Shown in pieces: positions 8,774 to 17,396 of a DNA stretch of 61,052 bases. Origin of the DNA: Planctomycetaceae bacterium (GTDB lineage Bacteria > Planctomycetota > Planctomycetia > Planctomycetales > Planctomycetaceae); contig OMIV01000123.1 in NCBI GenBank assembly GCA_900299185.1, positions 1 to 61,052 of the forward strand, in the 5' to 3' direction. Position numbers and translations under genes: made by a program. The stretch's first letter is position 1. Every line of letters starts with the position of its first letter. Under the pieces are notes generated by a model. The model did not search any database. It worked only from the letters and a program-made list of their open reading frames with translations, and was not told the DNA's origin.

Positions 8774-10195
8774 TCAGCTCAGCATGTCCTTCACGACCTC
8801 GCCATGAATGTCAGTCAGGCGATAGTCGCGGCCTTGATGGCGATACGTGAAGGCGGTGTGTTCGATGCCCAATTGCTGCAACAACGTCGCGTTCAAGTCA
8901 TGAATGTGGACGGGGTCTTTGACGATGTTGTAGGAGAACTCGTCGGTCTCACCGATGGTGTGACCGCGTCGGATGCCCGCGCCTGCCACCCAAATGCTGT
9001 AGCAACGCGGATGATGATCGCGACCGTAGTTTGTCGGAGTCAGCACACCCTGCGAGTAGACCGTCCGGCCAAACTCGCCGCCCCACACGATCAGCGTGTC
9101 ATCGAACATGCCACGTTCTTTGAGATCCGACAACAACGCGGCCGTTGGCTGATCGGTGTCGTAGCACTGGCTCTTAATGCCGCTCGGCAGCGACGCGTGC
9201 TGATCCCATCCGCGATGATAAAGCTGTATGAACCTCACTCCGCGCTCGGCCAATCGCCGCGCGAGCAAACAGTTCGCGGCATACGTGCCGGGCTTCTTCG
9301 CTTCAGGTCCGTAACGCTCGAAGACATGCGCGGGTTCTTGCGACAAGTCGGCTAACTCAGGCACGCTCGTCTGCATGCGAAACGCCATTTCGAACTGATC
9401 GATGCGCGTCTGAATCTCGGGGTCTTGGTAGTCCGCGAGCTTCTGTTTGTTGAGTGCGGCGAGGTCATCCAGCATCGCGCGGCGCCGGTCCTGAGTGAGC
9501 CCCTCCGGGTTCGAGAGATAAAGCACGGGATCTTTGCCCGAGTTCAATCGCACGCCTTGATACTTCGCGGGCAAGAAGCCGCTGCCCCACATCCGTTCGG
9601 CCAAAGGTTGCGCGTTCGTGCCACCGCTAGGTCGCGAGATGAGCACCGTGAAAGCCGGCAGATTGTCATTTTCGCTACCCAGTCCATAAGCGATCCAGGC
9701 GCCGAACGACGGACGTCCCGAGATCTGATGACCGGTCTGCAACAGCGTCATCGCGGGATCGTGATTGATGGCTTCGGTATGCATCGTGCGAATGAGGCAG
9801 AGGTCGTCGGCATGCTTCGCAGTGAAGGGCAGGATCTCGCTGAGTTCCATTCCGCACTCACCATGCTTGCCGAAGCGATAGATGCTCGGAGCGATCGGAA
9901 AACGCTTCTGCCCTGCGGTCATGCCGGTGAGTCGCTGCCCATTGCGCACGCTCTCGGGCAAGTCCTGATCGAACTGGTTCCTCAAGCCAGGCTTATCGTC
10001 GAATAGCTCCAATTGAGACGGAGCTCCGCCTTGAGTCAGCCAAATAATTCGCTTCGCCTGAGGCAGGAAGTGCGGCAACGTCCCAGTTCCAGTCGCCGCC
10101 GCAGCAGACGTCGAATTAAGCAAAGAGGCCAGCGCCGACGCGCCTGCCGCCGCAGTGGATGCACCTAGAAAACAACGGCGATTGAGTGAGTTCAT
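8774..10195 (-). CDS. DUF1501 family protein with Tat signal
   Basis: A 473-residue member of DUF1501, a family hugely expanded in planctomycetes and related to the alkaline phosphatase/sulfatase fold; its activity is not established. The N terminus carries a twin-arginine-like signal (NRRCFLGASTAAAGASAL), so export as a folded protein is likely. Family landmarks include the KRIIWLTQGGAPSQLELFD region, SRPSGGTNAQ, RFIQLYHRGWDQH, DTLIVWGGEFGRT and GRDHHPRCYSIWVAGAG, which hold the presumed metal-binding Asp/His residues. DUF1501 genes usually sit directly beside a DUF1549/DUF1553 gene. Here that partner is upstream at 11179-14241, with a nucleotidyltransferase and a small ORF in between. ATG 10195 begins the signal; an ATG at 10201 is also in frame. 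Confidence 0.93.
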   Translation of the reverse strand: MNSLNRRCFLGASTAAAGASALASLLNSTSAAAATGTGTLPHFLPQAKRIIWLTQGGAPSQLELFDDKPGLRNQFDQDLPESVRNGQRLTGMTAGQKRFPIAPSIYRFGKHGECGMELSEILPFTAKHADDLCLIRTMHTEAINHDPAMTLLQTGHQISGRPSFGAWIAYGLGSENDNLPAFTVLISRPSGGTNAQPLAERMWGSGFLPAKYQGVRLNSGKDPVLYLSNPEGLTQDRRRAMLDDLAALNKQKLADYQDPEIQTRIDQFEMAFRMQTSVPELADLSQEPAHVFERYGPEAKKPGTYAANCLLARRLAERGVRFIQLYHRGWDQHASLPSGIKSQCYDTDQPTAALLSDLKERGMFDDTLIVWGGEFGRTVYSQGVLTPTNYGRDHHPRCYSIWVAGAGIRRGHTIGETDEFSYNIVKDPVHIHDLNATLLQQLGIEHTAFTYRHQGRDYRLTDIHGEVVKDMLS

Positions 10196-10257
10196 AGTCA
10201 TCTCAAAATTCGTAGCGACCGTTGTTCGACGGCGGCTGAGTAGGATGGTTGCTTCAC

Positions 10258-10447
10258 GGAGTGCTCCGGCTCGACGGAGCATTCCAACTCTTATCGTTTG
10301 GGTTTGAGACTCGCTGTCGATCGGGTCGGAGGCACAGGCGGAATCAAAGACTTATCAGTGATTGATCTCGGCCTTCGATCTCACCCGTCTTGACTCAGCG
10401 ACTCAAGCGACAGCAGTCGGAGGGCTCCGTCGAGCCTGAGCACACCA
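10258..10447. repeat. Inverted pair of CTCCGGCTCGACGGAG-type arms
   Basis: Arm 1 (10258-10285) contains GTGCTCCGGCTCGACGGAGC. Arm 2 (10419-10447) is an inverted, slightly diverged copy containing GGGCTCCGTCGAGCCTGAGC. About 130 bp of unrelated sequence lies between them. A third, single arm occurs at 42228-42255. Arm 2 overlaps the 3' end of the small ORF at 10395-10643, which may have lost its original C terminus to the repeat. Apart from these arms, I see nothing between the DUF1501 start and that ORF. Confidence 0.7.
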
Positions 10448-10643
10448 AGTGGCTCTCTGACGCAATCGAATTAGCAGTTTCACAACCGCCTTGCTGCTCG
10501 TGGGAAGTTGAAGTGGTTGTTCGAATTGCTGGCACTGCTTTCTGAATGCTGAGCCCGAGTTTGCACAAGTTTGAAACGGCTCGCAGTCGCAGCGCAACGG
10601 CTTCGGGCGACATATCAACTGAGGAAGAGTCATGTCCCGGCAT
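10395..10643 (-). CDS. Small unknown protein, translationally coupled to the nucleotidyltransferase
   Basis: An 82-residue frame not recognised as a named family. Its ATG (10643) lies 14 bases inside the end of the nucleotidyltransferase gene. It is preceded by a perfect GGAGG with six bases spacing, contained in the last codons of that gene, a strong sign of coupled translation. The first half looks like real protein, with a helical segment SPEAVALRLRAVSNLCKLG and a Cys. The C-terminal third runs into a palindromic repeat arm and is low in plausibility, so the natural stop may have been displaced. A toxin/antitoxin-like or regulatory partner of the nucleotidyltransferase is conceivable but is inference only. 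Confidence 0.5.
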   Translation of the reverse strand: MPGHDSSSVDMSPEAVALRLRAVSNLCKLGLSIQKAVPAIRTTTSTSHEQQGGCETANSIASESHLVCSGSTEPSDCCRLSR

Positions 10644-11103
10644 TGGTAGCCTCCAATCGAGCAATGTCGACGAGATCTTGAGGACGCCCCGCGCGCTGCT
10701 TCATCGCGATGAGGTCGACCTTTGAGATCACTCGCAGTTCATGCTCTTCCCATTTGACACTCACAACTCGGTCCCAAAACGCTGCTTGCTCCACATTCAG
10801 AAGGATCATGTCGAGCACGAGCAACTCCTTACCGACAATTTTCGTAATGCGGGCGATTCGCGTTCGATCATGAGGCTCGCGCTGACTTCCCAATTCGAGA
10901 ATCCCTTCATCGAACTGATAGCCGGACGACAACAACGCCGACTTCGCCGCCTCAAGTTCAGACTCATCGACGACAAGATCAATGTCTTGCGTGAAGCGAA
11001 CAAACCCATGAAACGCTAAAGCCAATCCGCCGCACAGCGCGAAGCGGATGCCTGCTGCTTGCAGCGAATTAACGACGATCTGAAGCTCGTTATAGAGGTC
11101 CAT
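10630..11103 (-). CDS. Nucleotidyltransferase of the MNT/AbiEii-like superfamily
   Basis: A 157-residue single-domain protein of the DNA polymerase beta-like nucleotidyltransferase superfamily. The key region is GGLALAFHGFVRFTQDIDLV: the GG motif and the DxD (DID) that binds the metal ions. A third acidic position may be in LLVLDMILL. The C-terminal RVISKVDLIAMKQRAGRPQDLVDIARL is typical of the AbiEii/DUF6036-like branch (KxxAgRpqDlxDi). Such proteins act as toxins or transfer nucleotides to RNA or proteins; the target here is unknown. ATG 11103 has GGAG five bases upstream. It lies between a DUF1549/1553 gene and a DUF1501 gene that are usually adjacent, as if inserted there. The small ORF at 10395-10643 overlaps its 3' end. 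Confidence 0.85.
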   Translation of the reverse strand: MDLYNELQIVVNSLQAAGIRFALCGGLALAFHGFVRFTQDIDLVVDESELEAAKSALLSSGYQFDEGILELGSQREPHDRTRIARITKIVGKELLVLDMILLNVEQAAFWDRVVSVKWEEHELRVISKVDLIAMKQRAGRPQDLVDIARLEATNAGT

Positions 11104-11178
11104 CAAGACTCCGATTGGCCGCTGCGAAAAAACGCGTTTGTGGCGGCGTTGTGTCTGCCGTTAGCAACTCGCTGCCCG

Positions 11179-14100
11179 TTACTCCTTCGTCACCGTTTCA
11201 TCGAGACATAGCAGCGTGCTGGCGACTCCGGTCATGGCGGCCAGCGCTGCGGGTTCGAGCGCGGTGTCGGTTGGCGTTGAGGTTCCGGTCTTCAAGAGGC
11301 CGACGGCGGCGTTGGGGTTGGCGGCGAAGTCAGCTCGGTTACGTTCGAAGGCTCGCGTGAGTACGGCGAGTTCTGTGGTTGTGGCCTCTCGACCGAGCAA
11401 CAGCCGATAGCCGTGCTGTAATTGTTCTGGCAGCCCGGCACTTGCTTTGAGCATTCTCAGTGCGAGGTGCCGCGCGGCTTCGACGTAGGTCGGGTCATTC
11501 ATCAAGTTTAGCGCTTGAATGGGGGTGTTCGATCGCGGCCGTCGCAGGGCGCAGACCTCGCGGCCCGGTGCGTCGAAGGCCAGCATCGCGGGATGCGGCA
11601 CGCTGCGTTTCCAATAGGTGTAGAGACTGCGGCGACGTAGCCCCTCGCCCTTGTCTTCGACATACACATTGGTCGTGCTGCCGGCAGTGACGAGTTCATA
11701 AAGCCCCGGCGGGTGATACGGCTTCACGGACTTGCCGCCGATCTTCTCTGACAGCAGTCCCGCAGCGGCAAGTGCTTGATCGCGGACGAACTCACCATGC
11801 AACCGAAAGCGAGCACCTCGCGAAAGCAGTCGGTTATCGGGATCTGCGGCCATTACTGCCGGAGTCAATCTCGATGACTGTTGATAAGCCGCGCTCGTCA
11901 GCATCAGTCGCAGCATGTGTTGCATGTCCCAGCCGCTGCGAATGAACTCGCCCGCAAGCCAATCGAGCAGTTCGGGATTACTTGGCAGCTCGCCCTGCGA
12001 ACCGAAGTCCTCGCTCGTGCGGACAAGTCCGATGCCGAAGACTTGCTGCCACAAGCGATTGATCGTGACGCGCGCGGTCAGTGGATGCTCTTTGCTGACG
12101 AGCCATTGCGCGAGCCCCAGTCGATTATGCGGAGCGCCCTCTGGCAGCGGCGGCAAGACACCGGGAGTCGCGGCGGTCACTTTCTCGCCGGGTTTGTTGT
12201 AGACGCCGCGCATCAGAATGAAGGTGTCTTTGACCTTAGCTTGCTCGCGCATGATGAACGCATTCGGCTGCTGCCTGCGGAGGGCGGCGATCTTGTCATT
12301 GAGTTCGGTGATCTTCGCGTTCGCTTCCTTCGAGACCGCAAGACTGAGCTGATACTCGCGCTTCAACGCTTCTTTCTCGTTCTTCCTCAGCTTGGCAGCG
12401 TCCTTTGCCGCGAGATCGAGAGTGCTTTGCGCGACAAGCTGATCGACCGGCGCGTCAGTGAATTGAATGCGCCATTCAGTCTCGCGCCCGGCATTTGTCA
12501 CGGTGATGTTGAAGTCAATCGTGTCGCCGTCCTTCGTTACTGACAGCGGCTTGTCGAGCTGCCAAACCAACGACGCCGTTTGCTTCGGAGTCGGCTGCAG
12601 CGCGACGTTCTGCTTGCGGTTTGGTCCGTCGAGCAAGTCGTCGGCTTGAGCTGCCTTCAACGAGACGCCTTCGACGGCACCGCTGACTTCGAGCGGCTTC
12701 TTGCCGTATTGCGGGTACGTCTTCCCGAGCGTGATGTTCGCGCCATCGGCCTTCGTCGAGCACTCGATCCGCAGAGCCGTGATCATCTTGCCGGTCGGCA
12801 GCGCGGCAGTGACTTTGACCGGAGTATTCTCGCGATTGATGAGACTCAACTCGAAGCTTTGCGAATCGCTCGTGGCCTTCGGAGCCCCCTGCTTGCCAGT
12901 GACCTTCTTAATCTCGAACGACTGCCACTGTAAGCGTTGTTGCACCAGCCGATCGGCCCATTGTTGCACGTCAGCGTCGGAGACCTGCAACTGCTTGAGC
13001 TTGCCTTGCCACTCATCGAGCTGAGCTTGCAGAGGCGCGACCTTCGCTTCGATCTCCGCAGATGGCATCGAGAGCGCGTCTTGTCCGCCATCGCCTTGCT
13101 CGCCGACGTTATTGAAGAACGCCTTCATGCCGTAGAAGTCTCGCTGCGTGAACGGGTCGAACTTGTGGTCGTGACAGCGAGCACACGTAAATGTCTGCCC
13201 GAGCCACACCGCAGCGGTCGTCTCGACGCGGTCAGCGGTGTATTCGGCAATAAACTCCGCCGAGATGATGCCGCCTTCTTGATTGACCATGTGATTGCGA
13301 TGAAACCCCGTTGCGACCTTTTGTTCGAGCGTCGCATTGGGCAGCAGATCTCCCGCAAGTTGCTCGATCGTGAATTGATCGAACGGCAGGTTCTTGTTGA
13401 ACGCGGCAATGACCCAATCACGATAAGGGTGCATGTCTTGATCGCGATCAACTTGATAGCCCTGCGTGTCGGCGAACCGCGCCGCGTCGAGCCAATCAAC
13501 GGCCATTCGCTCGCCGAAGTGCGGTGAGGCGAAGTGCGCAGTGATGTAGTCGTTGAGCTGCCTGTCATCGAAATTACTCGGCAACTGCAAGCTGCTATTT
13601 GATGTTGAGCCATCTCCTGATGCAGTCGATGGCTTGCGGCTGGCGAACTCGGTCGGCAGGCCAGTAAGGTCGAGCGAGATACGTCGTGCGAGTGTCGCGG
13701 CATCTGCCTGAGGCGACGGTTTGAGTCCGTGCTTCGCGAGCCCTTGCAGCACAAACCAGTCGATGGGATTTCGAGGCCACTTCAACGACTCGGTATCAAC
13801 TTGCTTAAGGTCTGCGGCTGTCGGAACTTTGACAAGAGCCGGCGGAATGAAGGCCCAATGTGGCTCGTACTCCGCGCCCTCACGAATCCATTGAGCGAGG
13901 ATCGCCTTCTGCTTTGCGCTGAGCTTCTTATGAGAAGCCGGCGGCGGCATAACTTCATCGCCGTCTTTGCTGTTGATGCGTTGGATGAGCGAACTCTCGG
14001 CAGGCTTCCCCGGCACGATCGCCGGTGCTCCCGATTCAAGCTTGGCGAGCGCCGCATCACGCTGATCAAGCCGAAGTCCCGCCTTCTGATTGGCCTTATC

Positions 14101-14241
14101 CGGCCCATGACAAGCAAAGCAGTTATCAGAGAGAATCGGCCTCACATCGCGGTTGTAGCGCAGTGGTTCAGCAGCATGGGCCTGAGAGCGAAGCATCGCA
14201 GCAACTAGTCCGATGACGAACCAAAGTGCGTTGAGTTTCAT
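11179..14241 (-). CDS. PSCyt1 / DUF1549 / DUF1553 planctomycete surface protein
   Basis: A 1020-residue exported protein of a class almost confined to planctomycetes and relatives. A signal peptide ([23 protein letters not shown]) leads into a cytochrome-c-like PSCyt1 domain (about residues 25-125) with the haem motif CFACHG and a later MPPP motif. DUF1549 (PSCyt2) follows at about 150-400 ([35 protein letters not shown], and a second [11 protein letters not shown]). A variable beta domain with a coiled segment comes next, then DUF1553 (PSD1) at about 700-980 ([52 protein letters not shown]). It is usually paired with DUF1501, found here at 8774. The function is not established; an electron-transfer role in polysaccharide breakdown is a common guess. 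ATG 14241 starts the signal peptide. Confidence 0.95.
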   Translation of the reverse strand: MKLNALWFVIGLVAAMLRSQAHAAEPLRYNRDVRPILSDNCFACHGPDKANQKAGLRLDQRDAALAKLESGAPAIVPGKPAESSLIQRINSKDGDEVMPPPASHKKLSAKQKAILAQWIREGAEYEPHWAFIPPALVKVPTAADLKQVDTESLKWPRNPIDWFVLQGLAKHGLKPSPQADAATLARRISLDLTGLPTEFASRKPSTASGDGSTSNSSLQLPSNFDDRQLNDYITAHFASPHFGERMAVDWLDAARFADTQGYQVDRDQDMHPYRDWVIAAFNKNLPFDQFTIEQLAGDLLPNATLEQKVATGFHRNHMVNQEGGIISAEFIAEYTADRVETTAAVWLGQTFTCARCHDHKFDPFTQRDFYGMKAFFNNVGEQGDGGQDALSMPSAEIEAKVAPLQAQLDEWQGKLKQLQVSDADVQQWADRLVQQRLQWQSFEIKKVTGKQGAPKATSDSQSFELSLINRENTPVKVTAALPTGKMITALRIECSTKADGANITLGKTYPQYGKKPLEVSGAVEGVSLKAAQADDLLDGPNRKQNVALQPTPKQTASLVWQLDKPLSVTKDGDTIDFNITVTNAGRETEWRIQFTDAPVDQLVAQSTLDLAAKDAAKLRKNEKEALKREYQLSLAVSKEANAKITELNDKIAALRRQQPNAFIMREQAKVKDTFILMRGVYNKPGEKVTAATPGVLPPLPEGAPHNRLGLAQWLVSKEHPLTARVTINRLWQQVFGIGLVRTSEDFGSQGELPSNPELLDWLAGEFIRSGWDMQHMLRLMLTSAAYQQSSRLTPAVMAADPDNRLLSRGARFRLHGEFVRDQALAAAGLLSEKIGGKSVKPYHPPGLYELVTAGSTTNVYVEDKGEGLRRRSLYTYWKRSVPHPAMLAFDAPGREVCALRRPRSNTPIQALNLMNDPTYVEAARHLALRMLKASAGLPEQLQHGYRLLLGREATTTELAVLTRAFERNRADFAANPNAAVGLLKTGTSTPTDTALEPAALAAMTGVASTLLCLDETVTKE

Positions 14242-14513
14242 GAGTGTGAGCCTCTTTAGACCGAGCATTCGATGGAGCGAACGAAATCGCTGATCTGTCA
14301 ATGTGCGAAGAAGAAGTTCCAGTAGCAAGCCGCAGATGAAACTTGGCTCGGACCGCGTTCGCAACTCAACCTTCTTTCGAAAGAACCGTTGATGCAGGAA
14401 TCACTCTGAACTGTCACGTCGGCGAAACAAATAGAGTGGTTCGGGAGCCAGACAGTTTGATTTCATCAGGACTCATTAAGCACCGATCTTCAACAGTCTC
14501 GGCCCGATGAGTA

Positions 14514-15749
14514 ATGATCCCGAAACCGGCGACAACTGCGTCCGCCATCACTGGCTCGAACCCAACTGTTCTTCGTATGGCTGCTCGGCTTTGGCAAACA
14601 CCATCGGGATCAGATCACTCGTCCGATCGTCAACGATCGCTGCCGAGCTGGGTCGTGTCTTGCCTGATGCACGTGCTGCTTTATGGCTGCCTGGTCATGT
14701 CGATGAAGTCTTGGGGAGCTGGCACCGGTGGCTTGGGAGATAGCCGCTTCATGCAAGTGGGTTTGCTGGCCAATGACGGTGACGAAGGTTGCGGTTCGGG
14801 CACTGGAGTCGATGGCGCGGCGGGTGACGGTCGCGGCGGGCAGCCATTCCCTGGTGAAGGACAACTCGCCGATCCCGACGGTTTGCCAGTCGGTAATACC
14901 GAGCCTTCAGAAGCAGCGCTTGCTGCGATGGTTGGTCAAAGCTTGGATCAACTCGTTGGCGGTCAAGCAGAGAGCTTGGCAATCGGAGAGAGTGGCGCCT
15001 CGCGCGATCCGATTGCTGGTTCAAACGGCGGCTTTGCCTTGCCTCCGTCCGTGGGTTCGACTGCTTTGCTGGATGGTCTATCGGGACGAGGCGGCCGCAA
15101 CGGCTCGGGTACCGGAGGCGGCTTTGGAACGGGAGGACTCGGCAGCGGCGGTTCTGGTGCTGGCAACGGTTCGGGCGATGGAGCAGGCCGAGGCGGTGCG
15201 GGCGGTGGTCGCGGCGGGACTTCGTTCTTTGAGATCTCGGCCAAGGGCTCGCGATTCGTCTACGTCATCGATCACTCGGGCAGCATGGCGACCTACAACC
15301 AACTGCCTGCAGCCAAGGCCGAGCTATGGGCCAGCTTGCAAAGCCTCGACTCGTCGCAGCAATTCCAAATCATCTTCTACAACGACATGCCCCGTGAGTT
15401 CCGGGTTTCGTCCGGTAAGCCATCCTTGGTGTGGGCCAACGAGATCAACAAAGGACTGGCTCGACAGTTCCTGGCCGAAGTGCAGCCCGATGGCGGCACG
15501 ATGCACATGCAAGCGATTGAAGCTGCAATGCGACTGAAGCCCGACCACATCTTCTTGCTGACCGACGCCGACGAACCGCAGATGACCGAAGCTGAACGTC
15601 GCAAGATCAAGCAGGTCAACGCGGGCAAGTCGCGCATTCATTGCGTCGAGTTCGGCAAAGGCGGAGACCTCGGTGCCCCCAGCTTCTTGAAGCGGCTCGC
15701 AACCGAGAACGGCGGGACTTATCGCTATCGAGACATCACCAAGCTCTGA
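14514..15749 (+). CDS. Membrane-anchored VWA-domain protein with glycine-rich linker
   Basis: A 411-residue protein that begins with a short cytoplasmic region and one membrane span (about residues 46-65, WVVSCLMHVLLYGCLVMSM). A long Gly/Ser-rich linker (about 66-235) is presumably extracytoplasmic. A von Willebrand factor A domain (about 240-400) follows. The MIDAS motif DHSGS is intact in FVYVIDHSGSMATYN; the further metal-binding Thr and Asp fit PDGGTMHMQA and IFLLTDADEPQM. Such domains mediate metal-dependent adhesion or assembly. A similar design, a TonB/ExbD-like N-terminal span plus a VWA, is common among planctomycete proteins. The start is uncertain because ATG 14514 has a weak ribosome binding site; ATG 14577 is an alternative. 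No MoxR ATPase gene is adjacent. Confidence 0.8.
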   Translation: MIPKPATTASAITGSNPTVLRMAARLWQTPSGSDHSSDRQRSLPSWVVSCLMHVLLYGCLVMSMKSWGAGTGGLGDSRFMQVGLLANDGDEGCGSGTGVDGAAGDGRGGQPFPGEGQLADPDGLPVGNTEPSEAALAAMVGQSLDQLVGGQAESLAIGESGASRDPIAGSNGGFALPPSVGSTALLDGLSGRGGRNGSGTGGGFGTGGLGSGGSGAGNGSGDGAGRGGAGGGRGGTSFFEISAKGSRFVYVIDHSGSMATYNQLPAAKAELWASLQSLDSSQQFQIIFYNDMPREFRVSSGKPSLVWANEINKGLARQFLAEVQPDGGTMHMQAIEAAMRLKPDHIFLLTDADEPQMTEAERRKIKQVNAGKSRIHCVEFGKGGDLGAPSFLKRLATENGGTYRYRDITKL

Positions 15750-15770
15750 GGACGCCCGCTCGCTCCGCAC

Positions 15771-15900
15771 TCGAACCCAGGCTCTGCCTCAAGCTCCATT
15801 ACATACGGCATCGCCAGCAGGCGGCGGGAAGAGCGGACAAAAAAGACTCGTGAGGCAGAGCCTCCGTGAGGCCGTTCCCAGGCAGAGCCTGGGAACGAGT
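15771..15900. repeat. Inverted-arm element of the CCCAGGCTCTGCCTGGG family
   Basis: The left arm (about 15771-15798) reads CGAACCCAGGCTCTGCCTC. The right arm is inverted and holds GAGGCAGAGCCTC (15852-15864) and then CCCAGGCAGAGCCTGGG (15877-15893). About 50 bp of unrelated sequence lies between. The same architecture recurs at 24499-24645 and 42001-42160. It fills most of the 335-bp gap between the VWA and dipeptidase genes, where I see no other feature. Confidence 0.85.
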
Positions 15901-16084
15901 AGGGAGACGCTCCGGCTGCGGTGCCAATTGTCTCCATACTCAACCGCGACAAACCAAGTGGTGCTGCGGGTATCCACGTCCTGATCGAGTCATAAGACCG
16001 CCATGCTCTCATGGTTCCTGGCACGTCATCTTCAAAAGCTTTATGAATCGGCACCCTCTGATTCGATCGAAAGGAATCACTCTC

Positions 16085-17218
16085 ATGTCTGCTTCCGAGC
16101 CTGTCTTCATCTTCGACGTTCACCTTGACCTCAGCATGAATGCTCTCGAATGGAATCGCGACCTGCGCTGGCCATTGGAGAAGATTCGTCGGTGGGAGCA
16201 GCACATGAAGGACAAGGTCGACCGTGGTAATGGCACGGTCAGCCTGCCCGAGATGCGGAAGGGACGCATTGGTCTGTGCGTGGCGACTCAGATTGGTCGC
16301 TATTCGCCGTACTTCCATCGGTTGCCCGGCTGGAACTCGCCCGAGCAAGCCTGGGCTCAAACTCAGGGACAGCTCGCTTGGTATCGAGCGATGGAAGAGC
16401 AGAACGAATTGGTCCAAATTCGAAATCGTGCTCAGCTCGATAAGCACTTGGATCTTTGGCTTAAGGCGCCTCTGTGTGACGATGGCACGCCGTATGTCGT
16501 GGAGTCCAAGAAGCAGGCTGGCAAGCTACCGATCGGCTACATCCTTAGCCTCGAAGGCGCGGACTCGATCATCACACTCAAGCATCTCGAACGCAGTTAT
16601 GCCGACGGTTTGCGAGCCTTAGGCCCTGCTCACTACGGACCGGGCCGCTACGCGCATGGCACCGATGCTGATGGTGGCTTGCCGCCACAGGGCAAGGATC
16701 TTCTGAAAGAGATGCAGCGTCTGGGCATCATTCTCGATGTGACGCATCTGTGTGATGAATGCTTCTGGGATGCGCTCGATGTCTACGACGGACCGCTGTG
16801 GGCCAGCCATCAAAACTGCCGCACGTTGGCACCTTGGAATCGTCAGTTTGCAGACGATCAAATCAAGGCCGTGGTCGAGCGTGGTGGCATCCTAGGTATG
16901 GCCTTCGACGCGATCATGATGGTGCCCGGTTGGGTCCATCTCAGAAGCAAGCCGTCTGACTTCCAACTGAAGATCGAACGCATCTGCGAGCACATCGATC
17001 ACATCTGCCAGATTGCTGGCAACGCCAAGCATGTGGGCATCGGCACGGATCTCGACGGTGGCTATGGCACCGAGCAGACGCCGATGGACATGAATTCGAT
17101 CGCGGATCTGCAGACCATCCCCGGCCTCTTGAAGAAGCGCGGCTATAGCCAAGAGGACATCGAAGGCATCATGTGGCGGAACTATGTGGAGTTCCTGCGC
17201 CGCACTTGGAAGGACTAG
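16085..17218 (+). CDS. Membrane dipeptidase (peptidase family M19)
   Basis: A 377-residue zinc dipeptidase of the renal dipeptidase/amidohydrolase-fold family, which cleaves dipeptides including some D-amino-acid substrates. The metal ligands are present: HxD in FDVHLDLS, the bridging Glu in YILSLEGAD, His in DVTHLCDECF, His in LWASHQNCR and Asp in GIGTDLDGGYG. No signal peptide is seen, so it is probably cytoplasmic. ATG 16085 follows AAAGGA with a good spacing and matches the family start; a longer frame upstream is only repeat-derived sequence. A hairpin lies 33 bp after the stop. Peptide or cell-wall turnover is the general role; neighbours do not narrow it. Confidence 0.92.
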   Translation: MSASEPVFIFDVHLDLSMNALEWNRDLRWPLEKIRRWEQHMKDKVDRGNGTVSLPEMRKGRIGLCVATQIGRYSPYFHRLPGWNSPEQAWAQTQGQLAWYRAMEEQNELVQIRNRAQLDKHLDLWLKAPLCDDGTPYVVESKKQAGKLPIGYILSLEGADSIITLKHLERSYADGLRALGPAHYGPGRYAHGTDADGGLPPQGKDLLKEMQRLGIILDVTHLCDECFWDALDVYDGPLWASHQNCRTLAPWNRQFADDQIKAVVERGGILGMAFDAIMMVPGWVHLRSKPSDFQLKIERICEHIDHICQIAGNAKHVGIGTDLDGGYGTEQTPMDMNSIADLQTIPGLLKKRGYSQEDIEGIMWRNYVEFLRRTWKD

Positions 17219-17250
17219 TTCTTCTTCGAGATCGAAGAGAAACCCAACGC

Positions 17251-17276
17251 GCCACGACCTACAGAAAGGTCGTGGC
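17251..17276 (+). terminator. Hairpin downstream of the M19 dipeptidase gene
   Basis: A perfect 10-bp stem, GCCACGACCT/AGGTCGTGGC, with the six-base loop ACAGAA lies 33 bp after the dipeptidase stop. No U-run follows (CTCCTGGAG), so it may instead be one more dispersed palindrome that ends transcripts only weakly. Confidence 0.5.
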
Positions 17277-17396
17277 CTCCTGGAGATGTGGTGTTTGAGC
17301 TGATTGCTCGGCGAACTACCTTCCGCCGCGAAATCACTCGGCCAGAGTGCGTACTCTGGTTGTCATTAAGCAACCGCCTCACTTCGGGAGTCGACG

